The notes beneath the pieces are model-generated. The model worked only from the letters and a program-made list of their open reading frames with translations. It was not told the origin of the DNA and did no database searches. A stretch of 38,558 nt of DNA from Phellopilus nigrolimitatus (Eukaryota; Basidiomycota; Agaricomycetes; Hymenochaetales; Hymenochaetaceae). Made by a program: the position numbers and the translations under genes. Of this stretch, positions 13,052-24,325 are shown one piece after another. The DNA lies in NCBI GenBank assembly GCA_021029095.1, contig JAJOHG010000241.1:1-38558 (forward strand). The letters run 5' to 3'. The number at the start of each line of letters is the position of its first letter. Positions within the stretch are counted from its first letter, which is position 1.

Positions 13052-13603
13052 GATGGGCGGAAGAGCGAAGGGAAACACTAGGAGCAGGTCGGAGGGCGAT
13101 ATTTGAGGTCAGGAGGGTACGGAAGAGGGACGGTCGGGCGGACACATGTGTTGCTGGGGTGGTGATGCATACGGGAACGGCGCGGTATGGTGCAGGCAGG
13201 ATGAGATGAGAGATGAGAGATGACGGGGGATAAGGGGAAGCGGGATTAAACTGACTTGGGTGTTATATGTATATGTATGCTCTGCTATACAGGGCACGAT
13301 GGAGAAGGTCAACGTGCTCGCTGTTTTCGATTGCTCGATCTGAAACACGTCCGCGACCGCGACGAGGATTGCAACGAGGCGACTGCAACGAGGCCGATGG
13401 CGACTGCAACGAGGCGGCGACAGCGTCTACAGTCTACAGTCTTGGCGCCGGCTAGCGGCCTGCCCGGCACTCTCCGCACGGCGCACTGCCCACAGTCGAT
13501 CCAGACCGAGTCCAGTCTCCAGGCTGTGCAACCTGTATGCGCTCCCCACCGTCTCCTTCCTCTCCGTCCTCTTCTCCTTCTCCTCCTACCATCCTCTCAG
13601 ATA
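13052..13603. other. Divergent promoter region, hypothetical protein / NCS-1
   Basis: 552 bp between two start codons on opposite strands. It contains GAGATGA repeats (13200-13225), a TATATGTATATG stretch (13265-13276) and a degenerate tandem repeat (13364-13416). The last 120 bp are CT-rich, as is usual before fungal start codons. No ORF is convincing. Confidence 0.5.
13364..13416 (+). repeat. Degenerate tandem repeat in NCS-1 5' region
   Basis: Three imperfect copies of a unit close to GACTGCAACGAGGC, followed by GTCTACAGTCTACAGTC. It lies about 190-240 bp before the NCS-1 start, probably in the promoter or 5' leader. Confidence 0.6.
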
Positions 13604-14555
13604 ATGGGCAAATCACAGAGTAAGCTTTCCCCGGAGCAGCTCGCAGACCTCACAAAACACACCTACTGTAAGCTATTTCCCTCATCGCCCACCTTTGCTT
13701 CCGTCGCTCATCCGTTTCTCTCCAGTCGACAAGAAGGAGCTCCAGCAATGGCGAGTCTATCAATCCCCTCTCCGAAGCACGCATCTCACCCCAAGTGTCC
13801 AGGTACAAGGGCTTCCTCAAGGACTGCCCCTCCGGCCAGCTCGACAAGGCCGAGTTCGGCAAGATCTACAAGCAGTTCTTCCCCTTCGGCGACCCCGCAG
13901 AGTTCGCCGACTACGTCTTCAACGTCTTCGACGAGAACAAGAACGGCACCATCGACTTCAAGGAGTTCATCTGCGCACTCAGCGTCACAAGCCGCGGCCG
14001 CCTCGACGAGAAGCTCAAGTGTCAGTCCCGTCCGTCCTGTCCTCCGCAGCTGCCGCGCCGCCGCGCCGCTCCGCAGTTCCTTCGCTCGCTCGCTCACGCT
14101 GCTCACGCTTCTTCTTCGCGCGCGCCCAGGGGCGTTCCAGCTCTATGACATCAACGGCGACGGCCAGATCTCCTACGACGAGATGCTGCAGATCGTCCAG
14201 TCCATATACAAGATGACCGGCCAGATGGTCAAGCTCCCCAGCGACGAGGACACCCCCGAAAAGGTACCCACCCCCGCGCTCTCCCCCCTTCTCCCCCTCT
14301 CCCCCTCCCTTTCGCCGAGCTGAGTCCGCGCTTCACAGAGGGTAGACAAGATCTTCCAGAACATGGACCGCGACAAGGACGCGAAGCTGACCTTCGACGA
14401 GTTCGTGGAGGGGAGCAAGCAGGACCCGACCATAGTCCAGGTGCGCGCTCACCTCCGTTTCGCCCCGTATAAATATCGCCCGAGCCACAACGGAACACTG
14501 ACCTGTGTTTTTCCTCCCGGTGCAGGCGCTGTCGCTGTATGATGGGCTAGTATAG
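13604..14555 (+). CDS. NCS1: Neuronal calcium sensor-1 / frequenin
   Basis: Exons: 13604..13667, 13726..13750, 13803..14020, 14130..14263, 14339..14440, 14526..14555; 190 aa, the usual NCS-1 length. A membrane-anchored calcium sensor; in yeast Frq1 it activates phosphatidylinositol 4-kinase Pik1. It begins MGKSQSKL, a consensus for N-myristoylation of Gly2. EF1 is degenerate ([13 protein letters not shown]). Three canonical loops follow: [24 protein letters not shown] and [12 protein letters not shown]. The C-terminus ends ALSLYDGLV. Intron 2 (13751-13802) must use a GC donor: only a break after TG gives the invariant [15 protein letters not shown]. The 25-nt exon 2 and 30-nt exon 6 are easily missed by automated prediction. 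Confidence 0.96.
13751..13802 (+). other. GC-AG intron in NCS-1
   Basis: Donor CAATG|GCGAGTC, acceptor GTCCAG|GTACAAG. It splits the Trp codon of LQQWYKGFLKD. The only nearby GT (GCGA|GTCTAT) gives a different phase and destroys the frame, so GC-AG is strongly supported. Confidence 0.88.
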
Positions 14556-14974
14556 CCGCATGTGCCAAACTCAGTGCGTCTCCTTTTGTCTCTCCATTTC
14601 AGGGCAGCTGAGCTCCTGTGCCGCGCCAGATAAACCTCTCTCCATTGCTTTGCGTCATCCCCTGCTTTCCTGCCTTCTCTTCTTACGATACCACGTTCTC
14701 CCTCCCGCACTACCGTTCCTCCCTCCCTCGCCTTCTTCGCCTCGATCCGCACAAAGTTGCGGCCCCTCGGATCTCGCGGACACATAGACTAGTCTGGTTA
14801 TTCACGTATGTATGTACCCGGTATGTTCTCCTGTCGTAGTATAGGTCCCAATTCAATGTACCAGCTATCAGGCGCTTGCGCGAAAAGGAAAGGGGTAAAG
14901 CCGCATGAATTCGCGCATAGATTGATTACACAGCGATGCATTATGTATGTATGTGCACGATATATACGGAGGCT
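14556..14974. other. Convergent 3' region, NCS-1 / EMC3
   Basis: 419 bp between the NCS-1 and EMC3 stop codons. CT-rich DNA, then repeats of TATGTATGTA type near 14805-14815 and 14942-14952. No gene seen. Confidence 0.5.
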
Positions 14975-16160
14975 CTATGGAGACGGGATCCGGCCGTACT
15001 TGCGCAGCACGCGCAGTTCGACGTCCGCCCCGGACCAGCTGTACAGGCCCTCGGCGAGCGCGAGGTTGTCGCGCTCGCCCTTGAAGAGCTTGTTGTAGTC
15101 CTGCGGCTGCGCGGGCGCCGCGCTCGCCATGTTCGCGTACGGGGACATGGCCGCGTCGCGCGACGCGTCGGCCGCTTTTATCCCCCAAACAAATTAGATG
15201 CGTTAGAAAAGACAGAAGGGAGGGAGGGACAGAGGGAGGGCGCGCGCACCGTTGTCGTTCCCGAGGATGAGGCGGTAGAGCCCGTTGAGCCCGAAGAAGT
15301 TGAGGAAGTACCACGAGAGCGAGGACACCCAGCGCACGTCCATGTCGGGCGTCTCGATCCCGCGCTGCAGCATCGCTTTGAAGCCCAGCGTGAGCGGGAA
15401 CGGGAGCCGGACTTTGTTCGCGCAGCGCAACGGCGTCAGTCACGGCATGGGAAGCGGAGGGGAGCGGAGGGAGAGGGAGCGGGGAGGGGAGGGAGCAACT
15501 CACTGAGCACGAACCCCTGGAAGAAGAAGTTGATCCAGCCCATGAGCACCATCTGCGGGACCATCATCACCGCCTGCGTCTTCATGCCCGCCATCATGCC
15601 GTCCATCGCGCCCGGGTCCGTGAGCGGGTTCGGCGCCGCCGCCGCAGGCGCCGCGCTCGCGCCGTCCGCGGGCGGCCCGTCCTTCAGGTACGCGCCCGTC
15701 TCGAACGCGCGCGCGAGGTGAGCGGAGAGCGCGGTGTAGAAGGCGGGCGGGACGGGCGAGGATGTGGCGGACTCGCGCAGGATCTGGGCGCGGAGGAGCG
15801 CGCGCCTGCGCGGGGGCGGCGGCGGTGGTCAGATGGGTGTGAGAATGGAAGAAGGGAAAGGGTGGACGCACTGTTCGCGCGTCGCGGCGCGCGAGAGCTT
15901 CTTGGGCGCGGACTGCAGGAGCAGCGCGACGTTGTGGCGGAGGACGCCGACGAGGATCTGGCAGACGAGAAAAATAAATTTTAGAAAGTGCCGTGTTACT
16001 CGCTCTGTGTTGCGTGGGGGCACGCACCATGACGAGCGTGATGGGGAAGAGGACCCAGTCGCGGATCTGCGGGTCGAGGAAGAGGGACACCCTGCGCGGG
16101 GCGCGTCAGCATAGCGCGCTCGATGGCGAGAGCGGGATGTGCGACTTACGAGCCGGCCAT
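14975..16160 (-). CDS. EMC3: ER membrane protein complex subunit 3
   Basis: Exons in transcript order: 16160..16150, 16091..16028, 15957..15872, 15805..15504, 15411..15250, 15174..14975; 274 aa. EMC3 is the YidC/Oxa1-like insertase subunit of the ER membrane complex, which inserts tail-anchored and multi-span proteins. The sequence opens [33 protein letters not shown], with the first membrane segment after the DPQIRDWV box. A cytosolic segment with [16 protein letters not shown] follows, then [19 protein letters not shown] and [19 protein letters not shown], both family marks, and a last segment in [22 protein letters not shown]. An Ala/Gly/Pro-rich insert lies before MDGMMAGM. The first coding exon is only 11 nt, and divergent SLH1 starts 177 bp away. 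Confidence 0.94.
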
Positions 16161-16337
16161 GGTGGAATGAGAGGGAGGAGGAGGAGGAGGTGTTCGGCGT
16201 TTCCCGACAGGCCCCGGCGGGGGACGCGTCTCTTTCGGGCCCGCGCACGCCTCCAGTCATGCATCCTCTCAGCGTCACCCTTCCTTTTCCTTTTCCCTGC
16301 TCTACTTCATCAAATAAAATACAAATAGAGACGCACG
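16161..16337. promoter_or_regulatory. Compact divergent promoter, EMC3 / SLH1
   Basis: 177 bp separate the two start codons on opposite strands. It holds a GA-rich half near EMC3 and a CT-rich half near SLH1. It must carry both promoters, so the genes may be co-regulated; no specific site was identified. Confidence 0.55.
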
Positions 16338-19300
16338 ATGGCCGACTTCGCGAGACACCTCCGCCAGCTCGTCGGGGCGCCCGCCGGCGGGGGCGGCGCC
16401 GCGGACGACCGACGCGCCGCCGAGCGCTGGGCCAGCCTGAGGTGCGCACGCCCGCCCCCTCCCCGCAGTGCACCGACCATACTGACCTTGCGCGCAAAAG
16501 CGTCGGGCCGGCCGCGGGCGGTGCGTTGCGTCTCCCGGCGCTCATGTATATGCTCTCTCTGCGTTTAGTTAATCGGACGCTTGGCTTGCAGGCAGCGAGG
16601 ACGCGCGCGAGGCTGCGGGCCTCGACGACGAGGCGCCGCAGACCTCCGTCCTGGATCTGTACGCCGCCGCCGACGCCGCTTCTAGTTCTGGCGCTGCTCC
16701 CGACGGACACGCGCGCCCCGCGCGCAGCAGCGACCCGCTGGACAGGCTACTCTCGTGCGTTCCTCTCCATGCCCACGCCCGCGCGCGCCACTCACGCTCG
16801 CCCTCGAAGGAAACCGCACATGCACGCGCTGCGCCCGTTGCTCCGCGCGATCCTCGCGTCCGGCGCGCCGGACGAGGTCGCCTCGGTCGAGCTCGCCGAG
16901 CTCGTCGGGTTCGACGCGGTCGAGCTCGTCGCGGAGGTCATCGCGCAGCGGCGCGCCGCGTCCGCAAAGGTGCGCCTCTCCTGCCTCATCTCCCCTCGCG
17001 TCGTGGAGTTGTGATACTGTGCACAGCTCGAGGCGCTTCTCTCCGAGCCCGCGAAGCCGGCGTATACCCCCGCGCGCACCCCGCCGGCCCCGCCGGGGAA
17101 GAAAAAGGGAAAGAGACGGGACCAGGGGTCGAGGCGTTCGTCCCCGCTGCTGCGCCGTGTGGAGTAATTTCTTATGGCTGACTTATATCTCATAGCGGAC
17201 ACGCCGTTGATCGACCTCGATCCTGCGGCTGCCCAGCGACGGATAGAGGAGACGCTGCGCGCAAACGCTGCGCGGCCGCTGTTCACCGGGACCGCCGTGA
17301 GCGCCAACTTACTCACCAGCTCTTATCTGCGTGCAAGTGTAGATTCAACTATGGCTACTTTCTTTTAGCACCAGACAGAGCAGGAGGTCCTCCCCCACGT
17401 GTACACGTCTTCCGCAGTGTCGCAGGGCAACGTCCTTTCCGACATGGGCACGAGATACCTGCTCCCCGTCGATACGGAACGGCATATGTACGAGGTGCGC
17501 CTGTCCCGCGAAGCTCTCCGGCCGGCGCTGACGGCGCTTCAATGGCCAGGATTACGAAGAGGTCATCATCCCCCCTGCACGGCCTATACCGCCGCGGGCG
17601 AACGAGCGCCTAGTGCCAGTGTCCGAGCTGGACGACCTCTGCAGGAGCTCCTTCCCCGTGCGTCTGCCTCCCCGTCTACCGTGTCGCCGTGAATTTTTGC
17701 GCCTAAATTTATATTACAGGGATACGCGTCGCTAAACAGGATCCAGTCCATCGTCTACCCGACGGCGTACGGGACGAACGAGAACATGCTCATCTGCGCG
17801 CCGACGGGTGCTGTGAGCCTTTCTGTATAACTTCCGACTTCGCGACGCGTGTGGCTCACGTGCAAAGGTGTAGGGCAAAACTGACGTCGCGATGCTCGCG
17901 GTCCTGCACGTCATAAACGAGCACAGGAAAGTGGACGGCGTGCACGGCGCGATCGCCGCGCAAATTCAGCGGAAGGACTTCAAGATCATCTATGTGTAAG
18001 TCCAGCAGGCGGAGTCTTCAAGGAAATTTGGAAAACGGTCTGATTTGCCCAGTGCACCCATGAAGGCGCTTGCCGCGGAGATCGTGCGCAAGCTTGGAAA
18101 GCGGCTGAGATGGCTTGCGGTCAACGTCCGGGAACTTACTGGTAGGACATTTTTATGCTTATAACGGGAATGATTTCGGGCCGTTGAAAAATGTTATGTG
18201 CAGGCGACATGCAGCTGACGAAGGCTGAGATCGCCGAGACGCAGATCATCGTCACGACGCCGGAGAAGTGGGACGTGGTGACGCGAAAGCCGACTGGAGA
18301 GGGCGAGCTTGCGACCGTGGGACTACCCCCTTAGACACCCAGTATCACTTTTGGCTGATGTGCTTTTGCCATAGAAAGTGAAGCTGTTGATCATCGACGA
18401 AGTTCACTTGCTCAACGACGAGCGCGGTGCTGTCATCGAAACCATCGTCGCTCGCACGCTCCGCCAGGTCAGTGTTTTCTGCGTCTATAATACAATTTTG
18501 CTTAAACAATATCAACCTAATGCGCAAAACAGGTCGAGTCGACCCAATCCATGATCCGGATAGTCGGCCTCAGCGCCACGCTGCCGAACTACGTCGACGT
18601 CGCGGACTTCCTGCGCGTGTCGCGGCAGACGGGGCTCTTCTACTTCGACGCGTCCTTCCGGCCCATCCCGCTCGAGCAGCACTTCCTCGGGATCCGGGGC
18701 AAGCCCGGCAGCGCGCAGGCGCGCCGCAACCTCGACCGCGTCGCGTACGAGAAAGCCGCCGCGCTCGCCGCGCAGGGCCACCAGGTGATGGTCTTCGTGC
18801 ACGCGCGCAAGGAGACCGTGAAGACCGCGCTCGCGCTCAAGGAGGCCGCGCTCGCGGAGGGCACGAGCGAAGACTTCAGCTGCGAGGCCCATGAGACGTG
18901 GGGCCTGTTCCGCCGCGAGGTCGGCCAGTCGCGGAACAAGGAGATGCGCGAGCTCTTCGACCATGGCTTTGGGATCCACCATGCGGGGATGCTCCGCTCG
19001 GATAGGAATTTGATGGAGAGGCTGTTTGAGGCGCGGGCGATCAAGGTGGGCTTCGGAAAGTGGGCTTGCTTGGATTTCTGACGCAAACATTTTGCAGGTG
19101 CTTTGCTGTACGGCAACTTTGGCATGGGGTGTCAATTTACCCGCGCATGCTGGTATGTCCTCTTTCCCCCCTTGTAAAACAAATCTAATCCAGGCTGACT
19201 TCTCGTACTTTAGTTATTATCAAAGGCACGCAGGTGTACGATTCTGGCCAGGGCAAATTTGTGGACTTGTCAGTCCTCGATGTACTCCAGATCTTCGGTC

Positions 19301-22300
19301 GTGCCGGACGTCCAGGACTGGAAACGAGCGGCGAAGGCTACATATGCACAAACAACGACATGCTCGATCATTACTTGAATGCTGTTATGGCACAGGTGCG
19401 GTTTCCTGACGTTTCCAATTTATTTTATGTGACTGAGGAATTGTTCTACTGAAGCATCCTATCGAGTCCAAGTAGGAGCTTCCCTCGCAAATTATCGATT
19501 GTAATAAAGCTGACTCTATGCGCAGGTTTGTGGAGGGGATGTCTGATTCCCTGAACGCAGAAATTGCCCTGGGCACGGTGACGAACGTCGCAGAGGCTGT
19601 CCAGTGGATCGGATACACGTATCTTTTTGTGCGTCTGCGCAAGAATCCGCGATTACACGGTACGCCAGCCAGTACTCATGCTTTCGGGACGCACACTGAG
19701 CGACCACGCACTGTCAAGGCATCACGTACCAGGAGGTCATCGACGATCCGCAGCTGGGCAGGAAGCGCCGCGAGCTGGTCCAGAGCAAGGCGAGCCAGCT
19801 GGCCGAGGCGCGCATGATCGTCTTCGACAAGGAGCGAGACGCGTTCGCGATCACGGACCTCGGCAGGATCGCGGCGAAGTATTACATACGGGCGAGGACG
19901 GTCGTTGTCTTCAACGAGGTCTTCCGGCCGAAGATGAGCGAGGCGGACGTATTGCTTATGGTCTGCAAGAGCACGGAGGTGAGCTGCAGTCAGTAGCCAT
20001 GCGGATGGCTTGCTAATTTTTGGCGGTCAGTTCGAGCAAATTCAATTGCGTGAGATTGAGATCCCGGAGTTAAAGAGCTTTATGGAGGACGAGAATGTCG
20101 TTCCCTGTCAGGTCAAGGTAGTACCCTGTTCCTTCTGTATTACGAGAGCTGTTTCTTAATCTTTGACTAAGGATGGAACAAATTCGAGTCAAGGCAAAGT
20201 CAACATTCTTTTACAGGCGTTCATCTCGCGAGTGTTTCCGGAGGACTTCGCCTTGGTCTCAGACATGGCCTACGTCGCGCAAAACGCGGGGCGCATCATC
20301 CGCGCACTGCTGGAAATCGCAATCAGCCGGAAGTGGGCCAACGCGAGCGCCGTCCTCATGTCTCTCAGCAAAGCGGTGGAGAAGCGCGTCTGGCCGTTCG
20401 ACCATCCGTTCGCACAGCAGGGAGACACCCTGAAGCGCGAGGTCATGAGCAACCTGCGGCGCTGGGCGGACGACTACTCCGTAGCGGAGCTCGCGCAGAT
20501 GAGCGCGCAGGAACTTGGGGAGCTTGTGCACCTGAACCAGCACCACGGCGCCGCGCTGCTGAGGATAGCCAGGGAGTTCCCCACGATTACCTTCACGTAC
20601 GAGCTGCGCCCTCTGACTTCAGACCTACTGCGGATCGCCGTCCACGCGAAGCGCTCGTTTACCTGGGGGCAGAAGCGGAAGGACTCCATCGAGCCCTTCT
20701 GGATCTGGGTCGAGGACGCGGGCGGGGTAGACATCCTGCAGCTCGCGCACGTGGTGTTCAGGCAGTCGACCGAGCAAGTGGACGTCGACTTCATCGTGCA
20801 AATCTCGGACGCGGAGTCGGTGACCATCCGGTACGTCTCGGACAGATGGATGGGTGCGGAAGACGAGGTGCCTGTTGCCTTGGACGCCTTGATCAAGCCC
20901 CGGCCGTTCGAATCCTTCACGCCAGTTTTGCCTCTGCCCTTCCTGTCTCTGGATGCGCTTGATAACGACGCTTTGAAGTGGGCGTTCAGCGCGAGGCTGC
21001 AAGGGTTCAACGCTATTCAAACGCACAGCTTCTGGAGCTTGATGAATGTCAATCAAAACGCTTTGCTATGTGCGCCTTCTGGCTCTGGTAAATCTACAAT
21101 GGCTCAGATGCTTGTTGCGTAAGTCTAGCCTGAGACTATCTCTTCGCCCTTTTTGACATAATTAACATGTAAAACAGGAAGACTCTGCACAAGGCTAAAG
21201 CAGGCGATTGGTCTCTGGTCGTGCTTCCAAAAAGAGGTCTCATAGCAGAATTTGCACTAGAGATTCGCTCAATTCTCGGACCTTTGGGTATAACAGTTGA
21301 CGTTGTTACAGATGCAAATTCTTTCACCAACTCTGATAGAAAAACAGTGCGCATACTAAGTCCTCGGGTCTTGCTAGACATCTTTGCACTACCGAACTGG
21401 CCGAAAGCTCTAGAAACGCTCCGCCTCGTGGTCTGTGAAAATCTCGAACTCCTCGATGCCGAATACGAACTTGCGGTCTCCTTGCTCCTCCACGCCACCC
21501 AGAGTTCGCCAGTACGATTCGTGGGCTTTTCTACATCTTTAGCAGACGCCTCCGGACTAGCTGATTGGCTCAGAGTGTCGCCGCTTTTATTAACTTGTTT
21601 CCGACCTAGCGACCGCGAACAAGACTTACGGACGATAGTGCAGCCCTTCACCATCGTGCATTCTGCGGCGCTTTTCAAGGCGATGGCGAAGCCTGTCCAC
21701 GCAGCAATCTCCTCAGGCGGAAGCGAGTCTGCGCTCGTCTTTGTCCCCTCGCGAATGCAGTGCAAGGCGGTAGCGAGCGACCTCATCACACAATGTGCCA
21801 TGGACCTCAAGATGCAAGGGTACCTCCCCGCACAGATGTCCTCCGAGTCGCTCGAGCCGTATCTCTGCCGTCTCCAGGACCGCACGCTCGCGGACCTCGT
21901 CACATGCGGCATCGGCATATTCCACGACGGCGTGAGCCGGCCCGACCGCGCGCTCATGCTGGAGCTGTACGCAGAGGGCATCGTGCGCGCGCTCGTCGTG
22001 CCGCACGACGCATGCTGGTCCACGCCCATCCGCGCGGGTGTCGTCGTAGCAATGGGCACGCAGTACGTGCGTATGGACGCGCCGGGGGCGAGCGTGGAGC
22101 GGGAGAAGCGCGATCGCCAGGTCGTCGACTACGAACTGGCGGAGGTCGTGCACATGCAGGGCCGCGCGGCGCGCCACGCGCTCTCCGGGCGCTTCCATTT
22201 GCTCTGCCAAGCGGAGGGGCGGGAGACGCTTGCGCGCTTCCTGGACGAAGGCCTGCCGCTCGAGTCGACGCTACACGAGTCCGCGGTACTTGGTGATTGG

Positions 22301-22480
22301 CTCCGCGCACGGTGGAAGGACGGGAGCATCGCACCGGCGGACAAGCAACAGACGTTGGATATTCTGTCGTGGACATATCTCGCCCGGCGCATGGAAAGCA
22401 ATCCGACGTACTACGACGCTGTACCAGGGGAGCTTGACCAGTCATTATCGAGACTAGTCGATCACTTGCATACATCGTGA
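16338..22480 (+). CDS. SLH1: SLH1/ASCC3-type Ski2-like RNA helicase, C-terminally short
   Basis: Exons: 16338..16441, 16501..16520, 16592..16754, 16810..16969, 17027..17156, 17196..17296, 17369..17494, 17550..17657, 17720..17812, 17874..17995, 18053..18141, 18204..18316, 18375..18467, 18533..19045, 19098..19152, 19214..19395, 19455..19471, 19526..19659, 19719..19978, 20031..20117, 20172..21118, 21178..22480; 1,639 aa. Slh1/ASCC3 splits collided ribosomes in the RQT complex. Cassette 1 is intact: APTGAGKTD (about 331), DEVH (451), SATLPN (488), [12 protein letters not shown] and [10 protein letters not shown], followed by winged-helix and Sec63 regions. Cassette 2 keeps APSGSGKST (1191) but has CENLE (1292) for DExH and MQGRAARHA for motif VI. 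It ends in the second winged helix, without the second Sec63 unit; yeast Slh1 is about 1,970 aa. The exon 5 donor is the weakest splice call. Confidence 0.9.
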
Positions 22481-22574
22481 CAGAATTCTTGATTTTATTA
22501 CAAAATTTGATTGCGACCAAGGAAAGCATTTCTAATAGTCTATATAATTTGTCGCCCATATAGCAGATCGCAGC
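22481..22574. other. Short convergent spacer, SLH1 / BNA3
   Basis: Only 94 bp lie between the two stop codons. It is AT-rich and too short to encode the missing SLH1 C-terminus; the transcripts probably overlap at their 3' ends. Confidence 0.6.
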
Positions 22575-24325
22575 CTACCGCAAGTACTTGGCTAGACCTT
22601 GCAGACGCTCTCCAGCCTGTTTCAGCATATCAATGTCCTTGCAGAATGCAAAGCGGGCAAAGCGCTCTCCTATTTCGCGATGCTCATCGCAATATAACTG
22701 GTCGGATAATTAGTACAGAATTTTTGGTGTTCCGATGTTTGCTTACCTCGCTGACAGGGATGGATGACACGCCCAAACGTAAAGCAATAAACCAGCAAGC
22801 CCTACAACCAACGGTCACTACTTGACTTGGAATCAAGCAACCATATGTACGTACTTGAAATCTTTGCCTCGGCCATCCAAGCTCTTTGGGAATGGGAAAT
22901 CCTCCGGCCACGTTACAGAGGAAATGTCCTGCACAATCTATCAGTAACAGAGATACAACAGAGCTTCTCATTCGTCAATCGCACCAAAAGTACGAAGTAA
23001 CTGCCTTGTGGGAGAGTGTACTTAAGTCCAAGACGGTCGAACGCGTTAATGAGGATAGCGCGGCGTTCCTCATACTCCTTGTTCTGGATCTCAAAGAAAT
23101 TGCGTTTCGATGCCTCCTCCAGGCCTGCAGCTGCGGCCTCCTGAAGCGGTGAGTTAGAGCAGAAGACGATGCGCGTCGTCGCTGCGAGTGTAGGGTTGAT
23201 GATCCAAGAAGGTCCGATAAGATATCCAATACGCCAGCCCGTCGCAGCAAATGCCTCTGGTGATTTTTGTTATAATCACAAATTGTGTAACCATCATTGC
23301 GGACTTACTGCCTACAGAGTAGACGGAAACAGTGCGGTCCCACATGCCAGGTAAAGTTGCTATCGGGATGTGCTCTCTGCCATCGAAGACAAGGCAGTCA
23401 TACTGAAGATGAAGTGATTATAGTGAGGGGTGTATAAGACTGGAAGAAAGGACTTACGACTTCGTCGGACATGACAAGCAGGTTGAACTCCTTGGCAATG
23501 TCACCAATCTTTTCGAGTTCTTCTCTCGTGAACACCTTCCCAACAGGATTATGAGGGTTGTTGATGATGATCATCTTCGTACGAGAAGTAACTGCTCGCC
23601 TAAATACACGAATCAGTTTAGTACTCATCACAAATTATTCATTAAACTATCCACTTGCCGTAGTTCGTCGAAGTCGATTTTCCAGTCATCACCCGTGCTG
23701 ATTCCCTTTCGTGATTCCGCAGGAGGATGGAGAGGGACATAGACCGGTTTTCCACCGTTGAAGACAACGGACGGTAGGTACTGATCAAAATAGGGCTCGA
23801 ACATAATAACTTCATCCCCTTGCTCTAAGAAAGCAGTGAAGACCGAGTATTGGCCTGCAAAGTACAAAGTCCGACAACTGTGATCATACGAGAAATTGAA
23901 CGATTACGCACCTTCGTTTGCACCACTCGTAACCAAGACCTCGCTCTCCACGTCTAGATCTCTACCGAGAACAGGGCCATGATGCTTCTTGATAGCCTCA
24001 CGAAGCCTAATCCGACCCTTGGGATGCGAGTAGTGGTTCGCAGCGACGGTGCCAAGCGCCTGATTAGCAGCATCTTTCACCCACTGCGGAGGCGGGAAGT
24101 TCATGTAGCCTTGACCGAGATTGATACAGTCTGCGGGCAAATTGGCGGCACTGGAGGATGGCACCAGCATATCAGCATCAGCATGTATGCGCGTGTGATG
24201 ACTTACTTGTAAATCGACCATACATCCTGAGCAAGAGCGCGTCCCTCCTTTAAACGCGAAGCTATGGTGATGGTTGAACCAGCTTTACTCGCGAAACCAT
24301 CAGCATGAGTTCCGTTGGTAGCCAT
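22575..24325 (-). CDS. BNA3: Kynurenine aminotransferase (class I PLP-dependent)
   Basis: Exons in transcript order: 24325..24207, 24150..23912, 23854..23659, 23599..23458, 23402..23309, 23256..22985, 22928..22855, 22801..22747, 22697..22575; 437 aa. It converts kynurenine to kynurenate and may act on other amino acids. Fold-type-I marks: DVWSIYNAANLPADCINLGQGYMNFPPP near the N-terminus, HYSHPKGRIRLREAI, VTSGANEGQYSVFTAFL, MFEPYFDQY, INNPHNPVGKVF, MSDEVYDCLVFDG and SVGKAFAATGWRIGYLIGP, where Lys264 binds PLP and its codon is split by an intron. The end has DGRGKDFKACWFIA and SSIPVSELYCDEH. The intron at 23600-23658 needs a GC donor. No N-terminal targeting peptide is evident. BNA3-type is judged from overall motifs; another class I aminotransferase specificity is possible. 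Confidence 0.9.
23600..23658 (-). other. GC-AG intron in BNA3
   Basis: Donor CTACG|GCAAGTGG, acceptor ATTTAG|GCGAGC, joining FDELR to RAVTSRTK in frame. The next GT (CAA|GTGGAT) gives the wrong phase. GCAAGT is the classic GC-donor consensus. Confidence 0.85.

Noticed and set aside
13256..14323. 355-codon + strand ORF covering the NCS-1 gene.
   Set aside because: It reads through promoter, introns and the wrong frame of the EF-hand exons. The spliced model gives a textbook 190-residue NCS-1.
22801..22855. A 54-nt in-frame read-through in BNA3 that at first looked like an intron that could not be removed without a frameshift.
   Set aside because: The upstream exon was first read in the wrong frame. 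In the right frame (DISSVTWPEDF ... DGRGKDFK) the GTACGT donor leaves two bases and the TAG acceptor gives K|ACWFIA, an ordinary GT-AG intron.
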